Assembly (NCBI GenBank): GCA_002494725.1
Contig: DACG01000019.1
Coordinates: 70,537 to 134,536 of the forward strand
Length of the DNA stretch: 64,000 bases
Direction of reading: 5' to 3'
From: Geoglobus sp. UBA235
GTDB taxonomy: Archaea > Halobacteriota > Archaeoglobi > Archaeoglobales > Archaeoglobaceae
The translations under genes were made by a program, and so were the position numbers. This document shows, in pieces, positions 48,886-57,638 of the stretch (its first letter is position 1; each line of letters opens with the position of its first letter). The notes under the pieces were generated by a model that saw nothing but the letters and a program-made list of their open reading frames with translations, was not told the DNA's origin and did no database searches.

Positions 48886-51800
48886 ATGAAAATAAAGAAT
48901 AAAGAAAAGATCGTAGAATTGCTAAAACACTGGAGAGATTTGGCGTCAAAGAATCCGATAGGAGAACATTATGATCTAACCGGTGGCTGGTGGTTAGAAA
49001 ATTTAAAAAAGATTAAAGAGATCGTAAACGGCCTTTCAGAAACCGAGAACATTGAAGAAAGTAGGAAACTTTTAAACACTCTATTTAAAAGAGGGAAGGA
49101 TCAGTTAATATGGTCACAGCAAGCACTAATTGTTTCTTCATTTATACAAGACAAGAGAAACCAAAAAGCAATCCTCGAGCTACGAAAGCTTGTATTGGAT
49201 GTAGCGTCTTCGGAAAAATTTGACGAGTTATGGGTTGAGAGATTTTATTCAATGTTAAAAGGTTGGAATCCAAAAAGTGTCGAGAAATTCAAAGCATTAA
49301 AAAGAATACTTTTCAATATTCTTGGAGAACTGTTTGGAAAGCTACGCATTGGTAAATATCCTGTAATAAACTCCTGCTCTCGTAGATTCCTTGAAGAATA
49401 CTTTGAAGTTGAGAGATATGATTATGAGGGGTATTTAGGAGCTTTTGAAGAATTGAAAAAATTATACCTTTCAGAAGTAGGGAGGCTCTCTAAACTTGAA
49501 ATAAATATTGAGATCGACATGATGTTCAATTACTTTGACAAAAAAAGTATGGGCAATATAGTTACAGTGTTACAAGAACTGAAGAACAATTTTAAGGGAG
49601 AATGGGGTAGCGTTGAGAAAGAATTTATGGAGAGTGTTGAGCAAATAAGGAGTATCATTTATAACAAAATCGATCAAAATCAGCCATTCAGCGAAGAAGA
49701 TATTGAAAAGATCTTGAGCATCTCTAAAAATGTCCCAAAAAACTGCAGGTTTCTTTTAAGCTTCATTGCAAGTGCAGGCAGGCCTGAAAAAGAAATTTTA
49801 CTGAGTTTAGTTAACAATGAACATTTTGTAGATTTCGCCAATTCATTAAAAGATGGCGACCTTGAGGCTATTAAAGCTAATTACGATGCTATTAAAAACA
49901 AGGAATTTAATGTCAAACATACTACTTTAACCACTTGGCTGGCAATTTTAAGACCCGACTTGTTTATGCCTCTCTGGGGCTATGTAAAAGATCCTGGAAC
50001 CCTCCCACAGGATCTCCTAAAAGGTTTTGAAGAACTTAGAAAGTTTGTACAGTGGTGGAATCTGAGTACAAATGACTTATTTGAGTTATTAGATGTTTTG
50101 AGGAATGCGGCGAATGATGCCGGTATAAACAATATGTTCGAAGCTGCATTCTATTTAAATAAGTATGAAAGTAAACGCAAAGAAAAACCAAATTATGGAA
50201 GGAGAATTTGGCTAATAGCGCCAGGAACAAGGGCAGAATACTGGAATATTTGTGTTAAAAGAGGAATAATTTGTGTGGGCTGGAGAGAGGCTGCAGAAAA
50301 TCTCAAAGATGCTCTATTTAATATAAACAACTACAAAACGTTCAAAACTGAGATGAGCAGATTTGGATACAAAGATTCTGCTCAATTGTGGAAGTTCATA
50401 AAAGATGTGTCGATAGGAGATATTTTACTCGCAAAAAAAGGTGTCCAGAAAATTATTGGAATAGGTGTAGTAGATTCGAAACCTGAAATAGACCTCCAAC
50501 TGGAATATCCAATTTACCGTAAAGTGAGATGGTATGAGGTAAATCTGAACATAGATTCGCCGAAGCAGTTTGCTGGAACGATCACCGAACTCACTGGCGA
50601 AGACGTCGAGAGAGTACCAGAGCTAAAGGAAATAATTGACAAGATGGTTGGAGCTAAGACAGAGGATGCCGAAAAGAAGTCAAAAGACTTCGAGAGGATA
50701 TCCAACATCCTAAAGTCTAAAAAACAACTCATCCTCTACGGCCCTCCAGGAACGGGCAAAACCTGGCTCGCGAGGAACTATGTCGAAGCGAAAAAGAACG
50801 GCAATCGCGAACTTTACGAATTCGTTACCTTTCATCCATCCTATTCTTACGAAGAGTTCGTCGAAGGTCTCAAGCCAGTTCCGGCTGAAAATGGAGTGAA
50901 GTTCGTAGTTGAAGATGGAATTTTCAAGAGATTGGCAATTAAAGCCATGTGTGAGATTCTCAAAAACCAAAATGACCACCCAGAACTCTCGAAGATCTCT
51001 GAGAATTTGTTGAAAAATTTAAAGGAATTCGAAAAGGGCATCATAGCAACGAAAAATAATGTTCTTGAAGAGTACAGCAAGCTTAAAAAAGAGCTTTGGG
51101 CCAATCTTATCTTTTTGGATGAGAAAGAACTAAAAAGTCTTTTCAGGACTTCCGATTCGGTTCATGAGTACTACCTCGTAATCGACGAGATAAACAGAGG
51201 AGACATTTCAAAGATCTTCGGGGAGCTCATAACTCTGCTCGAAGCCGACAAAAGGCTTGGAGGAGAGAATCAGATATTCGTCACGCTTCCTTACTCAAAA
51301 GAGCCGTTTGCAGTTCCACCCAACCTCCACATCATCGGCACGATGAACACTGCAGACAGAAGCATAGCCCTGATCGACGTAGCTTTGAGGAGAAGGTTCG
51401 GGTTCATTGAGGTGATGCCGTCGTACAGAGTGTTGCTTGAAAAGCTCAAATTGGCTGAAAACGTTGAAAGTGAGGATAATGCTGTCAGGTTAATAAATGG
51501 CTGGGAACTGAAGGGTATAGATAATAGAAATCCGAAACCCAAAGATGTGAAAAAGCTTGCAGTCAAAGCCCTGTATGTTCTCAATCAGAAAATACAGCTT
51601 ATCTACGATAGAGATCACCAGATCGGACATAGCTATTTGCTGAAGTTAAAAGATGGCAAAGTTGAGACGCTGAGACACATCTGGTACTACGAAGTTGTTC
51701 CATTGCTTCAGGAGTATTTCTACAACGACTGGGAGAAGCTGATACATTTGATCGGAGAGTTTCCAAATGGTTTCGTTGAGAAAGTGGATCTCAAGGATTT

Positions 51801-51912
51801 CATGGACAACAATTTGGTTTACGAGGAAGATGCAAAGGTGTACAGGATTGAAGAGCTTGATGGTGGGGAGTTCATTAAAGCAATGCTCAGCGTGGCCGGG
51901 ATAAGCGAATGA
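48886..51912 (+). CDS. mcrB: McrB-type AAA+ GTPase with an EVE domain
   Basis: 1008 residues. Residues 1 to about 440 form a large helical N-terminal domain I cannot name. About 440-590 look like an EVE/PUA-like modified-base reader (RRIWLIAPGTRAEYW, then GIICVGWREAAENL and IGIGVVDSKPEIDL). The McrB AAA+ domain follows: Walker A LYGPPGTGKTW (about 617-627), FHPSYSYEEFVEGLKP, Walker B YLVIDEINRGDISKIFGEL (about 762-780) and GTMNTADRSIALIDVALRRR, which includes the McrB GTP motif MNTADRS. It is paired with McrC downstream. Such systems cut modified foreign DNA. Confidence 0.92.
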   Translation: MKIKNKEKIVELLKHWRDLASKNPIGEHYDLTGGWWLENLKKIKEIVNGLSETENIEESRKLLNTLFKRGKDQLIWSQQALIVSSFIQDKRNQKAILELRKLVLDVASSEKFDELWVERFYSMLKGWNPKSVEKFKALKRILFNILGELFGKLRIGKYPVINSCSRRFLEEYFEVERYDYEGYLGAFEELKKLYLSEVGRLSKLEINIEIDMMFNYFDKKSMGNIVTVLQELKNNFKGEWGSVEKEFMESVEQIRSIIYNKIDQNQPFSEEDIEKILSISKNVPKNCRFLLSFIASAGRPEKEILLSLVNNEHFVDFANSLKDGDLEAIKANYDAIKNKEFNVKHTTLTTWLAILRPDLFMPLWGYVKDPGTLPQDLLKGFEELRKFVQWWNLSTNDLFELLDVLRNAANDAGINNMFEAAFYLNKYESKRKEKPNYGRRIWLIAPGTRAEYWNICVKRGIICVGWREAAENLKDALFNINNYKTFKTEMSRFGYKDSAQLWKFIKDVSIGDILLAKKGVQKIIGIGVVDSKPEIDLQLEYPIYRKVRWYEVNLNIDSPKQFAGTITELTGEDVERVPELKEIIDKMVGAKTEDAEKKSKDFERISNILKSKKQLILYGPPGTGKTWLARNYVEAKKNGNRELYEFVTFHPSYSYEEFVEGLKPVPAENGVKFVVEDGIFKRLAIKAMCEILKNQNDHPELSKISENLLKNLKEFEKGIIATKNNVLEEYSKLKKELWANLIFLDEKELKSLFRTSDSVHEYYLVIDEINRGDISKIFGELITLLEADKRLGGENQIFVTLPYSKEPFAVPPNLHIIGTMNTADRSIALIDVALRRRFGFIEVMPSYRVLLEKLKLAENVESEDNAVRLINGWELKGIDNRNPKPKDVKKLAVKALYVLNQKIQLIYDRDHQIGHSYLLKLKDGKVETLRHIWYYEVVPLLQEYFYNDWEKLIHLIGEFPNGFVEKVDLKDFMDNNLVYEEDAKVYRIEELDGGEFIKAMLSVAGISE

Positions 51913-51935
51913 CCCCGTCCATCTAATGAGGAGCA

Positions 51936-53273
51936 ATGAAGACGGTAACTCTCTTCGAATACTCAGCCCCTGAAAGACCTGAAGATAGAGATAGGTTGAA
52001 AAAGCTGGAAAATCGGCTCAGGAGAATAAACAAAGTTACGAAAGCGACAATCTTTGAACCTTCGTGGGGAACAGTCAAAGCCAGGAACTACGTAGGGATT
52101 ATTACTGTTGGCAAGACGACAATACAGATTCTTCCAAAGCTGTATAGGAAGGATTGGGAGGATGAAGATCAGAAAAGCTATGATAAGAAAGTAGAAGAGG
52201 CAACGAGAAATCTGCTGTTCATGTTATCTTTCACAAAAAGGCTGAAGCTAAAAGAGGCAGGCCTGTCAAGGCTGAAGAAGGAAAGGTCAGACCTTTACGA
52301 ATCCATCGTATACCTCTTTGCGAAAAATCTTCTTGAGACACTGAAAAGAAATTATCGGAGGGACTACGAAAGAAGAACGGAAGACTTACGGTTTGTTAAG
52401 GGCAAAGTAGTGCTGTCAAGGCAGATCAGAAAGCCAGTTCACGACAGGATACACTGCTCATACTTTGAGCTCAGCGAGGACAACATGATAAACAGGATAC
52501 TGAAGTACACGTGCCATCTACTGTCTTCAAGGGTTAAAAGCAGGGAGAACTGGCTCCTGCTTCAGAATATCCTCTCGATTTTTGATGGTGTCACCCTTGT
52601 TCCGGTCAGGATTTTGGATTTTGAAAAAATCAGGTTCAACAGACTCAATGAAGATTACGAACCTTTCATAAACCTGTCAAGGCTTTTCCTCGAAAACATG
52701 TCCCTTGAATTGCAGAGTTCGCAGTTCAGGACTTTCTCGCTGCTGTTCGACATGAACGTGCTGTTCGAAGAATTTATCGGCGAGTTTTTGAGAAAGCACA
52801 GAGGTGACATACTTGGCGATACCGAGTTCAGCAACTGTCAGATACATCTTCAGACAAAGAGAAGATGGCTAATCGAAAGGCCGAAACATTCTTTCAGACT
52901 CATCCCGGACATAATTTTCACCGAAGATGGAAAGAATATAAAGCTGATAATTGACACCAAATACAAGATTCTCGACAGTTGCAAGCCGTATTTCGGTGTA
53001 TCTCAGGACGACATTTACCAGGTGTTTGCCTACTCGAAGAAATTCAAGTGCAGCAAAATCGTTCTGCTTTACCCTTGGGATGAGAGGATCGGCGATCACT
53101 CAAAGGGAACAGGACTCCTGAATTCCGATCATCTTCCCTACAAGTTCGACGATCAGACAAAACTATACATCGCAACAGTTGACTTGAAGAGTGGGGACTT
53201 GAGAGACAAAAATAACCTCGAAAAATTGAGAAAGAACCTGAACAAGTTATTCTGCAAAATTTCGGAATTGTGA
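51936..53273 (+). CDS. mcrC: McrC nuclease subunit
   Basis: Partner and nuclease of McrB. The N-terminal domain (about 1-110) has GTVKARNYVGIITVG and IQILPKLY, typical of McrC. The C-terminal PD-(D/E)XK core is FRLIPDIIF followed by KLIIDTKYKIL (D and D-x-K) and DIYQVFAYSKKF. At 445 residues it appears complete. It lies 23 bases after mcrB. A decayed vapBC follows. Confidence 0.92.
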   Translation: MKTVTLFEYSAPERPEDRDRLKKLENRLRRINKVTKATIFEPSWGTVKARNYVGIITVGKTTIQILPKLYRKDWEDEDQKSYDKKVEEATRNLLFMLSFTKRLKLKEAGLSRLKKERSDLYESIVYLFAKNLLETLKRNYRRDYERRTEDLRFVKGKVVLSRQIRKPVHDRIHCSYFELSEDNMINRILKYTCHLLSSRVKSRENWLLLQNILSIFDGVTLVPVRILDFEKIRFNRLNEDYEPFINLSRLFLENMSLELQSSQFRTFSLLFDMNVLFEEFIGEFLRKHRGDILGDTEFSNCQIHLQTKRRWLIERPKHSFRLIPDIIFTEDGKNIKLIIDTKYKILDSCKPYFGVSQDDIYQVFAYSKKFKCSKIVLLYPWDERIGDHSKGTGLLNSDHLPYKFDDQTKLYIATVDLKSGDLRDKNNLEKLRKNLNKLFCKISEL

Positions 53274-53404
53274 GTTGTATGACTTTCGACTTAAACAAAG
53301 AGTACTGGTTAATAGCTGGATGAGGGGCTTGTGAAACTCTGATTTGAAGGTTCCATGAATTCCAAGGCAGAGAACCCTTTAAATAAGTTACACGCAAATA
53401 ATTT

Positions 53405-53609
53405 ATGAAGGTGTCGTATATGAGCGAGATAACTGTTAAGCTCAAAATACCAGATGAGGTTTTTGAAACAGGTGGATTTGGACAGGGTAGTCGAGAGACT
53501 TGAGAGAGAAATTATGCTCGAATACAATCTGAAGAAGCTTCACGGGAAGTTCAAAGGTAAGAATCTTGAGAAGTTGCTCGGAGAAGTAGAAGACGAATGG
53601 GGGATTTGA
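53405..53609 (+). pseudogene. Frameshifted VapB-like antitoxin
   Basis: The first frame begins MKVSYMSEITVKLKIPDEVF (ATG 53405 or 53420) and stops early. A one-base shift after TTTGAAACAG continues VDLDRVVERLEREIMLEYNL and on to a stop at 53609, giving the usual VapB size of about 65 residues with a toxin-wrapping tail (KNLEKLLGEVEDEWGI). A TTTAAATAA box at about 53376 gives leaderless spacing to 53405. It precedes a broken vapC, with which the 3' end overlaps. Confidence 0.6.
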
Positions 53610-53849
53610 AGGCGTTTGTTGACACCAATGTAATTATCAAACCATCTTGAAGGGGAGCTTGATTTGTCGGAATTGAAAGGTAAATACACTCTCTGCTTAA
53701 ATGTCATTGTCTTCAGCGAGGTTTTCGTGGTTTATTTGAAAGCAATTACTGAAAAAAAAGAGCTACGAATTGATGAAGAATCCAGGATGGTTCTGCTTTT
53801 CCTATCCAGCAGCAGCATGGATTTTCCTGAGAACAAAGAAATGTTTTAA
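53597..53849 (+). pseudogene. Frameshifted, truncated VapC-like PIN toxin
   Basis: ATG 53597 starts MGDLKAFVDTNVIIK, the classic VapC/PIN N-terminus with the first catalytic aspartate, but a stop follows at once. A shift near 53642 resumes HLEGELDLSELKGKYTLCLN and VIVFSEVFVVYLKA to a stop at 53849. The total is about 84 residues against about 130 for VapC, and the later acidic residues are missing, so the toxin is probably dead. Confidence 0.6.
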
Positions 53850-53850
53850 A
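53843..53850 (+). promoter_or_regulatory. TATA box of idi2
   Basis: GTTTTAAA, centred about 27 nt before ATG 53874 and overlapping the vapC remnant stop. It supports a leaderless idi2 transcript and marks the return to core genes. Confidence 0.5.
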
Positions 53851-53873
53851 AGCACACTGCCAAATCATTGTCG

Positions 53874-54953
53874 ATGACGACTTCAAGCAGAAAGCTCGAT
53901 CACATAAACATCTGTTTGAAAGAGAAGGTGGAATCAAGCTACACAGGATTTGAGGATGTTATGTTTGTTCACAATCCCCTGCCAGAGGTCAATTACGATG
54001 ATATCTCTCTGGAGGTCCAATTTCTGGGGAAAAGAATGAATGCTCCATTCCTCATAGCATCCATGACAGGAGGCCACCCCGAAACCTACAAAATAAACAA
54101 GAATCTTGCTATTGCAGTTGAAAATGCGGGAATCGGTATGGGTGTAGGGAGTCAGAGAGCTGGAATAGAGGACGAAAGTGTGGTGGATACATTCTCTGTT
54201 GTAAGAGAGTACGCACCCAGTGCTTTCATATACGCCAATGTGGGACTTCCCCAGATAATCGAGAAAGGAATAGAGTATGCTGAGAAGGCTGTTGAGATGA
54301 TTGATGCGGATGCTCTTGCAATCCATCTCAACTTTCTTCAGGAGATAGTTCAGCCTGAAGGCGACAGAGGTGCTGAGGGAGGTTTTTCTGCAATAAGGGA
54401 GGTTGCATCAGAGCTCAAGGTGCCTGTTATGGTGAAGGAAACGGGAGCCGGAATATCCAGGGAGGTAGCATTCACGGTGAGGGAGGCCGGAGTTAAGGCG
54501 ATAGATGTTGGTGGAAAGGGTGGAACAAGCTGGAGTGGAGTGGAGGTTTACAGGATAAAAGGGGATATCATGAAGGATGTTGCTCAGGATTTCTGGGACT
54601 GGGGGATACCGACAGCTTTCTCCATTGTTGACTGTCATGATGTTCTGCCGGTAATCGCTACGGGTGGTATAAGGAATGGAATAGACGCAGCCAAGGCAAT
54701 AGCACTGGGGGCAAAAATTGCGAGTTCTGCACTGCCGTTTCTCAAACCAGCAACAGAAAGTCATGAGGAGGTTGAAAGGAGAATCAATTACTTCATCGAG
54801 GGTATGAAAAAAACACTCTTCCTGACCGGATGTGAACACGTTTATGATTTGCACAGAATGCATGTCTTCATTTCAGGACTGCTCAGGGAGTGGATAGAGT
54901 TTAGAGAGCTGAACTTCTTTGAGTTCACCAGGAGGAGATTCCATGATTTCTGA
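53874..54953 (+). CDS. fni: Type 2 isopentenyl-diphosphate isomerase (FMN-dependent)
   Basis: Interconverts IPP and DMAPP with FMN and NADPH. KLDHINICL is the conserved N-terminus; APFLIASMTGGHPE, GIGMGVGSQRAGIED, HLNFLQEIVQPEGDR and VKETGAGIS follow, with the flavin phosphate site GGKGGTSWSGVE and IATGGIRNGIDAAKAIALGA. At 359 residues it is normal. ATG 53874 fits the TATA box. The prenyl synthase idsA starts inside its last codons, so two successive isoprenoid steps are coupled. Confidence 0.95.
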   Translation: MTTSSRKLDHINICLKEKVESSYTGFEDVMFVHNPLPEVNYDDISLEVQFLGKRMNAPFLIASMTGGHPETYKINKNLAIAVENAGIGMGVGSQRAGIEDESVVDTFSVVREYAPSAFIYANVGLPQIIEKGIEYAEKAVEMIDADALAIHLNFLQEIVQPEGDRGAEGGFSAIREVASELKVPVMVKETGAGISREVAFTVREAGVKAIDVGGKGGTSWSGVEVYRIKGDIMKDVAQDFWDWGIPTAFSIVDCHDVLPVIATGGIRNGIDAAKAIALGAKIASSALPFLKPATESHEEVERRINYFIEGMKKTLFLTGCEHVYDLHRMHVFISGLLREWIEFRELNFFEFTRRRFHDF

Positions 54954-55902
54954 TATAATAAAAGATCGGGCTGAACTTGTAAACAGGGAAATTCGGCGAA
55001 TTTTGAGCACTGGAGAGCCTGACGGGCTTTACAGGGCAGCGAGACACTACCTTTCAGCGGGGGGAAAGAGGCTCAGACCTGTCATAACCCTGCTCTCCGC
55101 AGAGGCATTAGGCCATGACTGCAGAAGGGCGATCCATGCGGGAATCGCGATAGAAACTATCCACAATTTCACCCTGATACATGACGATATCATGGACGAG
55201 GACGAGATGAGGAGAGGTGTGAAGACCGTACACACTCTGTATGGCGTTCCAACAGCAATTCTCGCCGGAGACACCCTTTACGCCGAGGCTTTCGAAATTC
55301 TTGCAAAAAGCGATGCCGAACCTCATAACGTCGTCAGGGCGGTGAGCAGTCTTGCGAGAGTTTGCGTGGAGATATGCGAGGGTCAGTACATGGACATGAG
55401 CTTTGAGGAGAGGAATGACGTTAGCGAACAGGAGTACATAGAGATGGTCAGGAAAAAGACTGGCGTGCTCATAGGCATTTCAGCCTCAATTCCTGCCATC
55501 CTCTTCGGAGAGAGCAGGAATGTTGAGGGAGCGTTGTGGAACTACGGTGTCTACTCCGGAATCGGGTTCCAGATCCACGATGACCTGCTGGACATCACGG
55601 GAAAGGACAAGATCGGTAAGGACTGGGGAAGTGACATAGTTGAGGGAAAGAAAACGCTGATCGTCATAAAGGCTTTCGAACAGGGAGTGGAGCTCGATAC
55701 CTTCGGGAAGGGAAAGGCGAGCAGGGAGGAGCTCGAGAGGGACATAAAGAAGCTTGTGGACTGTGGAGCAGTCGAGTACGCCAGAAACAGAGCAAGGGAA
55801 TACATAGAGCTCGCCAAATCTCAGCTCAACGTGCTTGACGACTCTCCAGCCAAATTCCACCTTATGGAACTCGCAGACTACTTGGTGGAGAGGGATTACT
55901 GA
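54943..55902 (+). CDS. idsA: Short-chain isoprenyl diphosphate synthase (GGPP/FPP synthase)
   Basis: Builds the prenyl chains of archaeal lipids. The first aspartate-rich motif is LIHDDIMDED and the second is QIHDDLLDI; GGKRLRPV and the K-T-G region VRKKTGVLIG are also present. The start is ATG 54943 with AGGAGGAGAT before it. The residues just upstream of the first DDxxD (ETIHNFT) lack bulky aromatic stoppers directly at -5, consistent with C20 product, but product length cannot be settled by eye. 319 residues. Base composition is GC-richer than the gene before it. Confidence 0.93.
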   Translation: MISDIIKDRAELVNREIRRILSTGEPDGLYRAARHYLSAGGKRLRPVITLLSAEALGHDCRRAIHAGIAIETIHNFTLIHDDIMDEDEMRRGVKTVHTLYGVPTAILAGDTLYAEAFEILAKSDAEPHNVVRAVSSLARVCVEICEGQYMDMSFEERNDVSEQEYIEMVRKKTGVLIGISASIPAILFGESRNVEGALWNYGVYSGIGFQIHDDLLDITGKDKIGKDWGSDIVEGKKTLIVIKAFEQGVELDTFGKGKASREELERDIKKLVDCGAVEYARNRAREYIELAKSQLNVLDDSPAKFHLMELADYLVERDY

Positions 55903-57563
55903 TGGATGAAGTGGTATGGAAGCATGTTGTGCTGAATGCAAAGAAGTACGGAAAGGCCAGTGAAAAGGCGGTTATTGGCAAGGTTCTGGCAGAGAATCCA
56001 GAGCTCAGGAAAAACGCTAAGGAAGTTCTTGACAGGATCAGGCAGGTGATTGCCGAATTTGAAAACCTGAGTGAAGACGAGAAAGAAGAGCTGTTCAGCA
56101 GGTATTCGGAGGATAAGAAAGAGACGAGGAAGAGCTACCAGCTCCCTCCACTGCCCAACGCGGAGAGGGGCGAGGTTGTCATGCGCTTCGCTCCAAACCC
56201 CAACGGCCCACCGACACTCGGCTCGGCGAGGGGCATCATCGTGAACAGTGAGTACGCGAGGATGTACGACGGGAAGTTCATTCTGAGGTTCGATGACACA
56301 GATCCGAGGACCAAGAGGCCGCTGCTGGAGGCTTACGACTGGTACCTCGAGGACTGTGAATGGCTGAATGCCAGGCCAGACGAGATAGTCTATGCGTCGA
56401 AGAGGATAGGCATGTACTACGATTATGCTGTCAGGCTGATCGAGATGAGCCATGCTTACGTATGCAGGTGTCCGAGGGACGAGTTCAAGAGGTACAGGGA
56501 TGCCGGCATGGCGTGTCCCCACAGAAACAGGAGCGCTGAGGAGAACCTCGAGGACTGGGAGAAGATGCTTGGCGGAGAGTACGCTGAGGGCGAGGCGGTG
56601 CTGAGGATAAAGACGGACATGTCTCACAGAGATCCTGCTGTGAGAGACTGGGTGGCGTTCAGGATAATCTTCTCAGATCATCCTCTTGTTGGGGATGAGT
56701 ACGTGGTCTACCCCACCCTCGATTTTGAGTCCGCAATAGAGGATCACGTTCTCGGCGTGACCCACATCCTGAGGGGCAAGGATCTTGCGGATTCCGAGAA
56801 GAGGCAGAGGTACATCTATCAGTACTTCGGCTGGGACTACCCGGTTGTGAGGCACTGGGGAAGGGTCAAGATCCACGAGTTCGGAAAGCTCTCCACGAGC
56901 GAGATCAGGAAAAAGATAGAGGAAGGCGTTTATGCGGGCTGGGACGATCCCAGGCTGCCAACTATAAAAGCACTGAGGAGGAGGGGCTTCGAGGCTGAGG
57001 CGATCAGAAAATTCTTCCTGTCGCTTGGAGTTGGAGAGAACGATGTGAGTGTTAGCCTGAAGAACCTGTACGCCGAGAACAGGAAAATCGTTGATGAAAA
57101 GGCAGAGAGGTACTTTTTCGTCTGGAGCCCTGTCAGAATTGAGATTGAGGGAATGGAAGCAGTTGAAGACATTGAACTCCCGCTTCATCCGTCAAGGAAT
57201 ATAGGAACGAGAAAGTTGAGGGGAGAGAGGGTCGTTTACATAACCAGGGACGATTACGAGAGCTTCAAGGGCAGAGAGGTCAGACTGAAGGGATTCTGCA
57301 ATGTGAAAATCCAGGAAAATGGCAAAGCGGTGTATCTGGGGGACGAGATCGAAGAGGCAAGGAAGGGCAGAAACATCATACACTGGCTTCCTGAATCGCA
57401 GGCAGTGAGATGCGAGGTTCTCACTCCCGATGGAAAGGTGGAAGGGTTTGCAGAGAGCAACGTGAGAGGTGCCGTGAACAGTGTGGTGCAGTTTGAGAGG
57501 TATGCTTTCTGCAGGGTGGAGGAGGTTGAGAGAGGGGTCAGGGCTGTGTACACCCATCCATGA
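55902..57563 (+). CDS. gltX: Glutamyl-tRNA synthetase, archaeal type
   Basis: Class I synthetase probably charging both tRNA-Glu and tRNA-Gln (non-discriminating). An N-terminal helical extension of about 90 residues precedes RFAPNPNGPPTLGSARG, the HIGH-like motif in archaeal form, and FDDTDPRTKRP. The KMSKS-like loop reads HEFGKLSTSEIRKK. The C-terminal beta-barrel anticodon domain is of the eukaryotic-like kind. 553 residues is normal. ATG overlaps the idsA stop. The gene is noticeably GC-rich compared with its neighbours. Confidence 0.95.
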   Translation: MDEVVWKHVVLNAKKYGKASEKAVIGKVLAENPELRKNAKEVLDRIRQVIAEFENLSEDEKEELFSRYSEDKKETRKSYQLPPLPNAERGEVVMRFAPNPNGPPTLGSARGIIVNSEYARMYDGKFILRFDDTDPRTKRPLLEAYDWYLEDCEWLNARPDEIVYASKRIGMYYDYAVRLIEMSHAYVCRCPRDEFKRYRDAGMACPHRNRSAEENLEDWEKMLGGEYAEGEAVLRIKTDMSHRDPAVRDWVAFRIIFSDHPLVGDEYVVYPTLDFESAIEDHVLGVTHILRGKDLADSEKRQRYIYQYFGWDYPVVRHWGRVKIHEFGKLSTSEIRKKIEEGVYAGWDDPRLPTIKALRRRGFEAEAIRKFFLSLGVGENDVSVSLKNLYAENRKIVDEKAERYFFVWSPVRIEIEGMEAVEDIELPLHPSRNIGTRKLRGERVVYITRDDYESFKGREVRLKGFCNVKIQENGKAVYLGDEIEEARKGRNIIHWLPESQAVRCEVLTPDGKVEGFAESNVRGAVNSVVQFERYAFCRVEEVERGVRAVYTHP

Positions 57564-57638
57564 TTCTGCTATTTTCCGGCTTTCGGGAGAGTCGGGGAAG
57601 ACAATTATAATAACAGCCCGAATGAAAATCTGAGAGCC

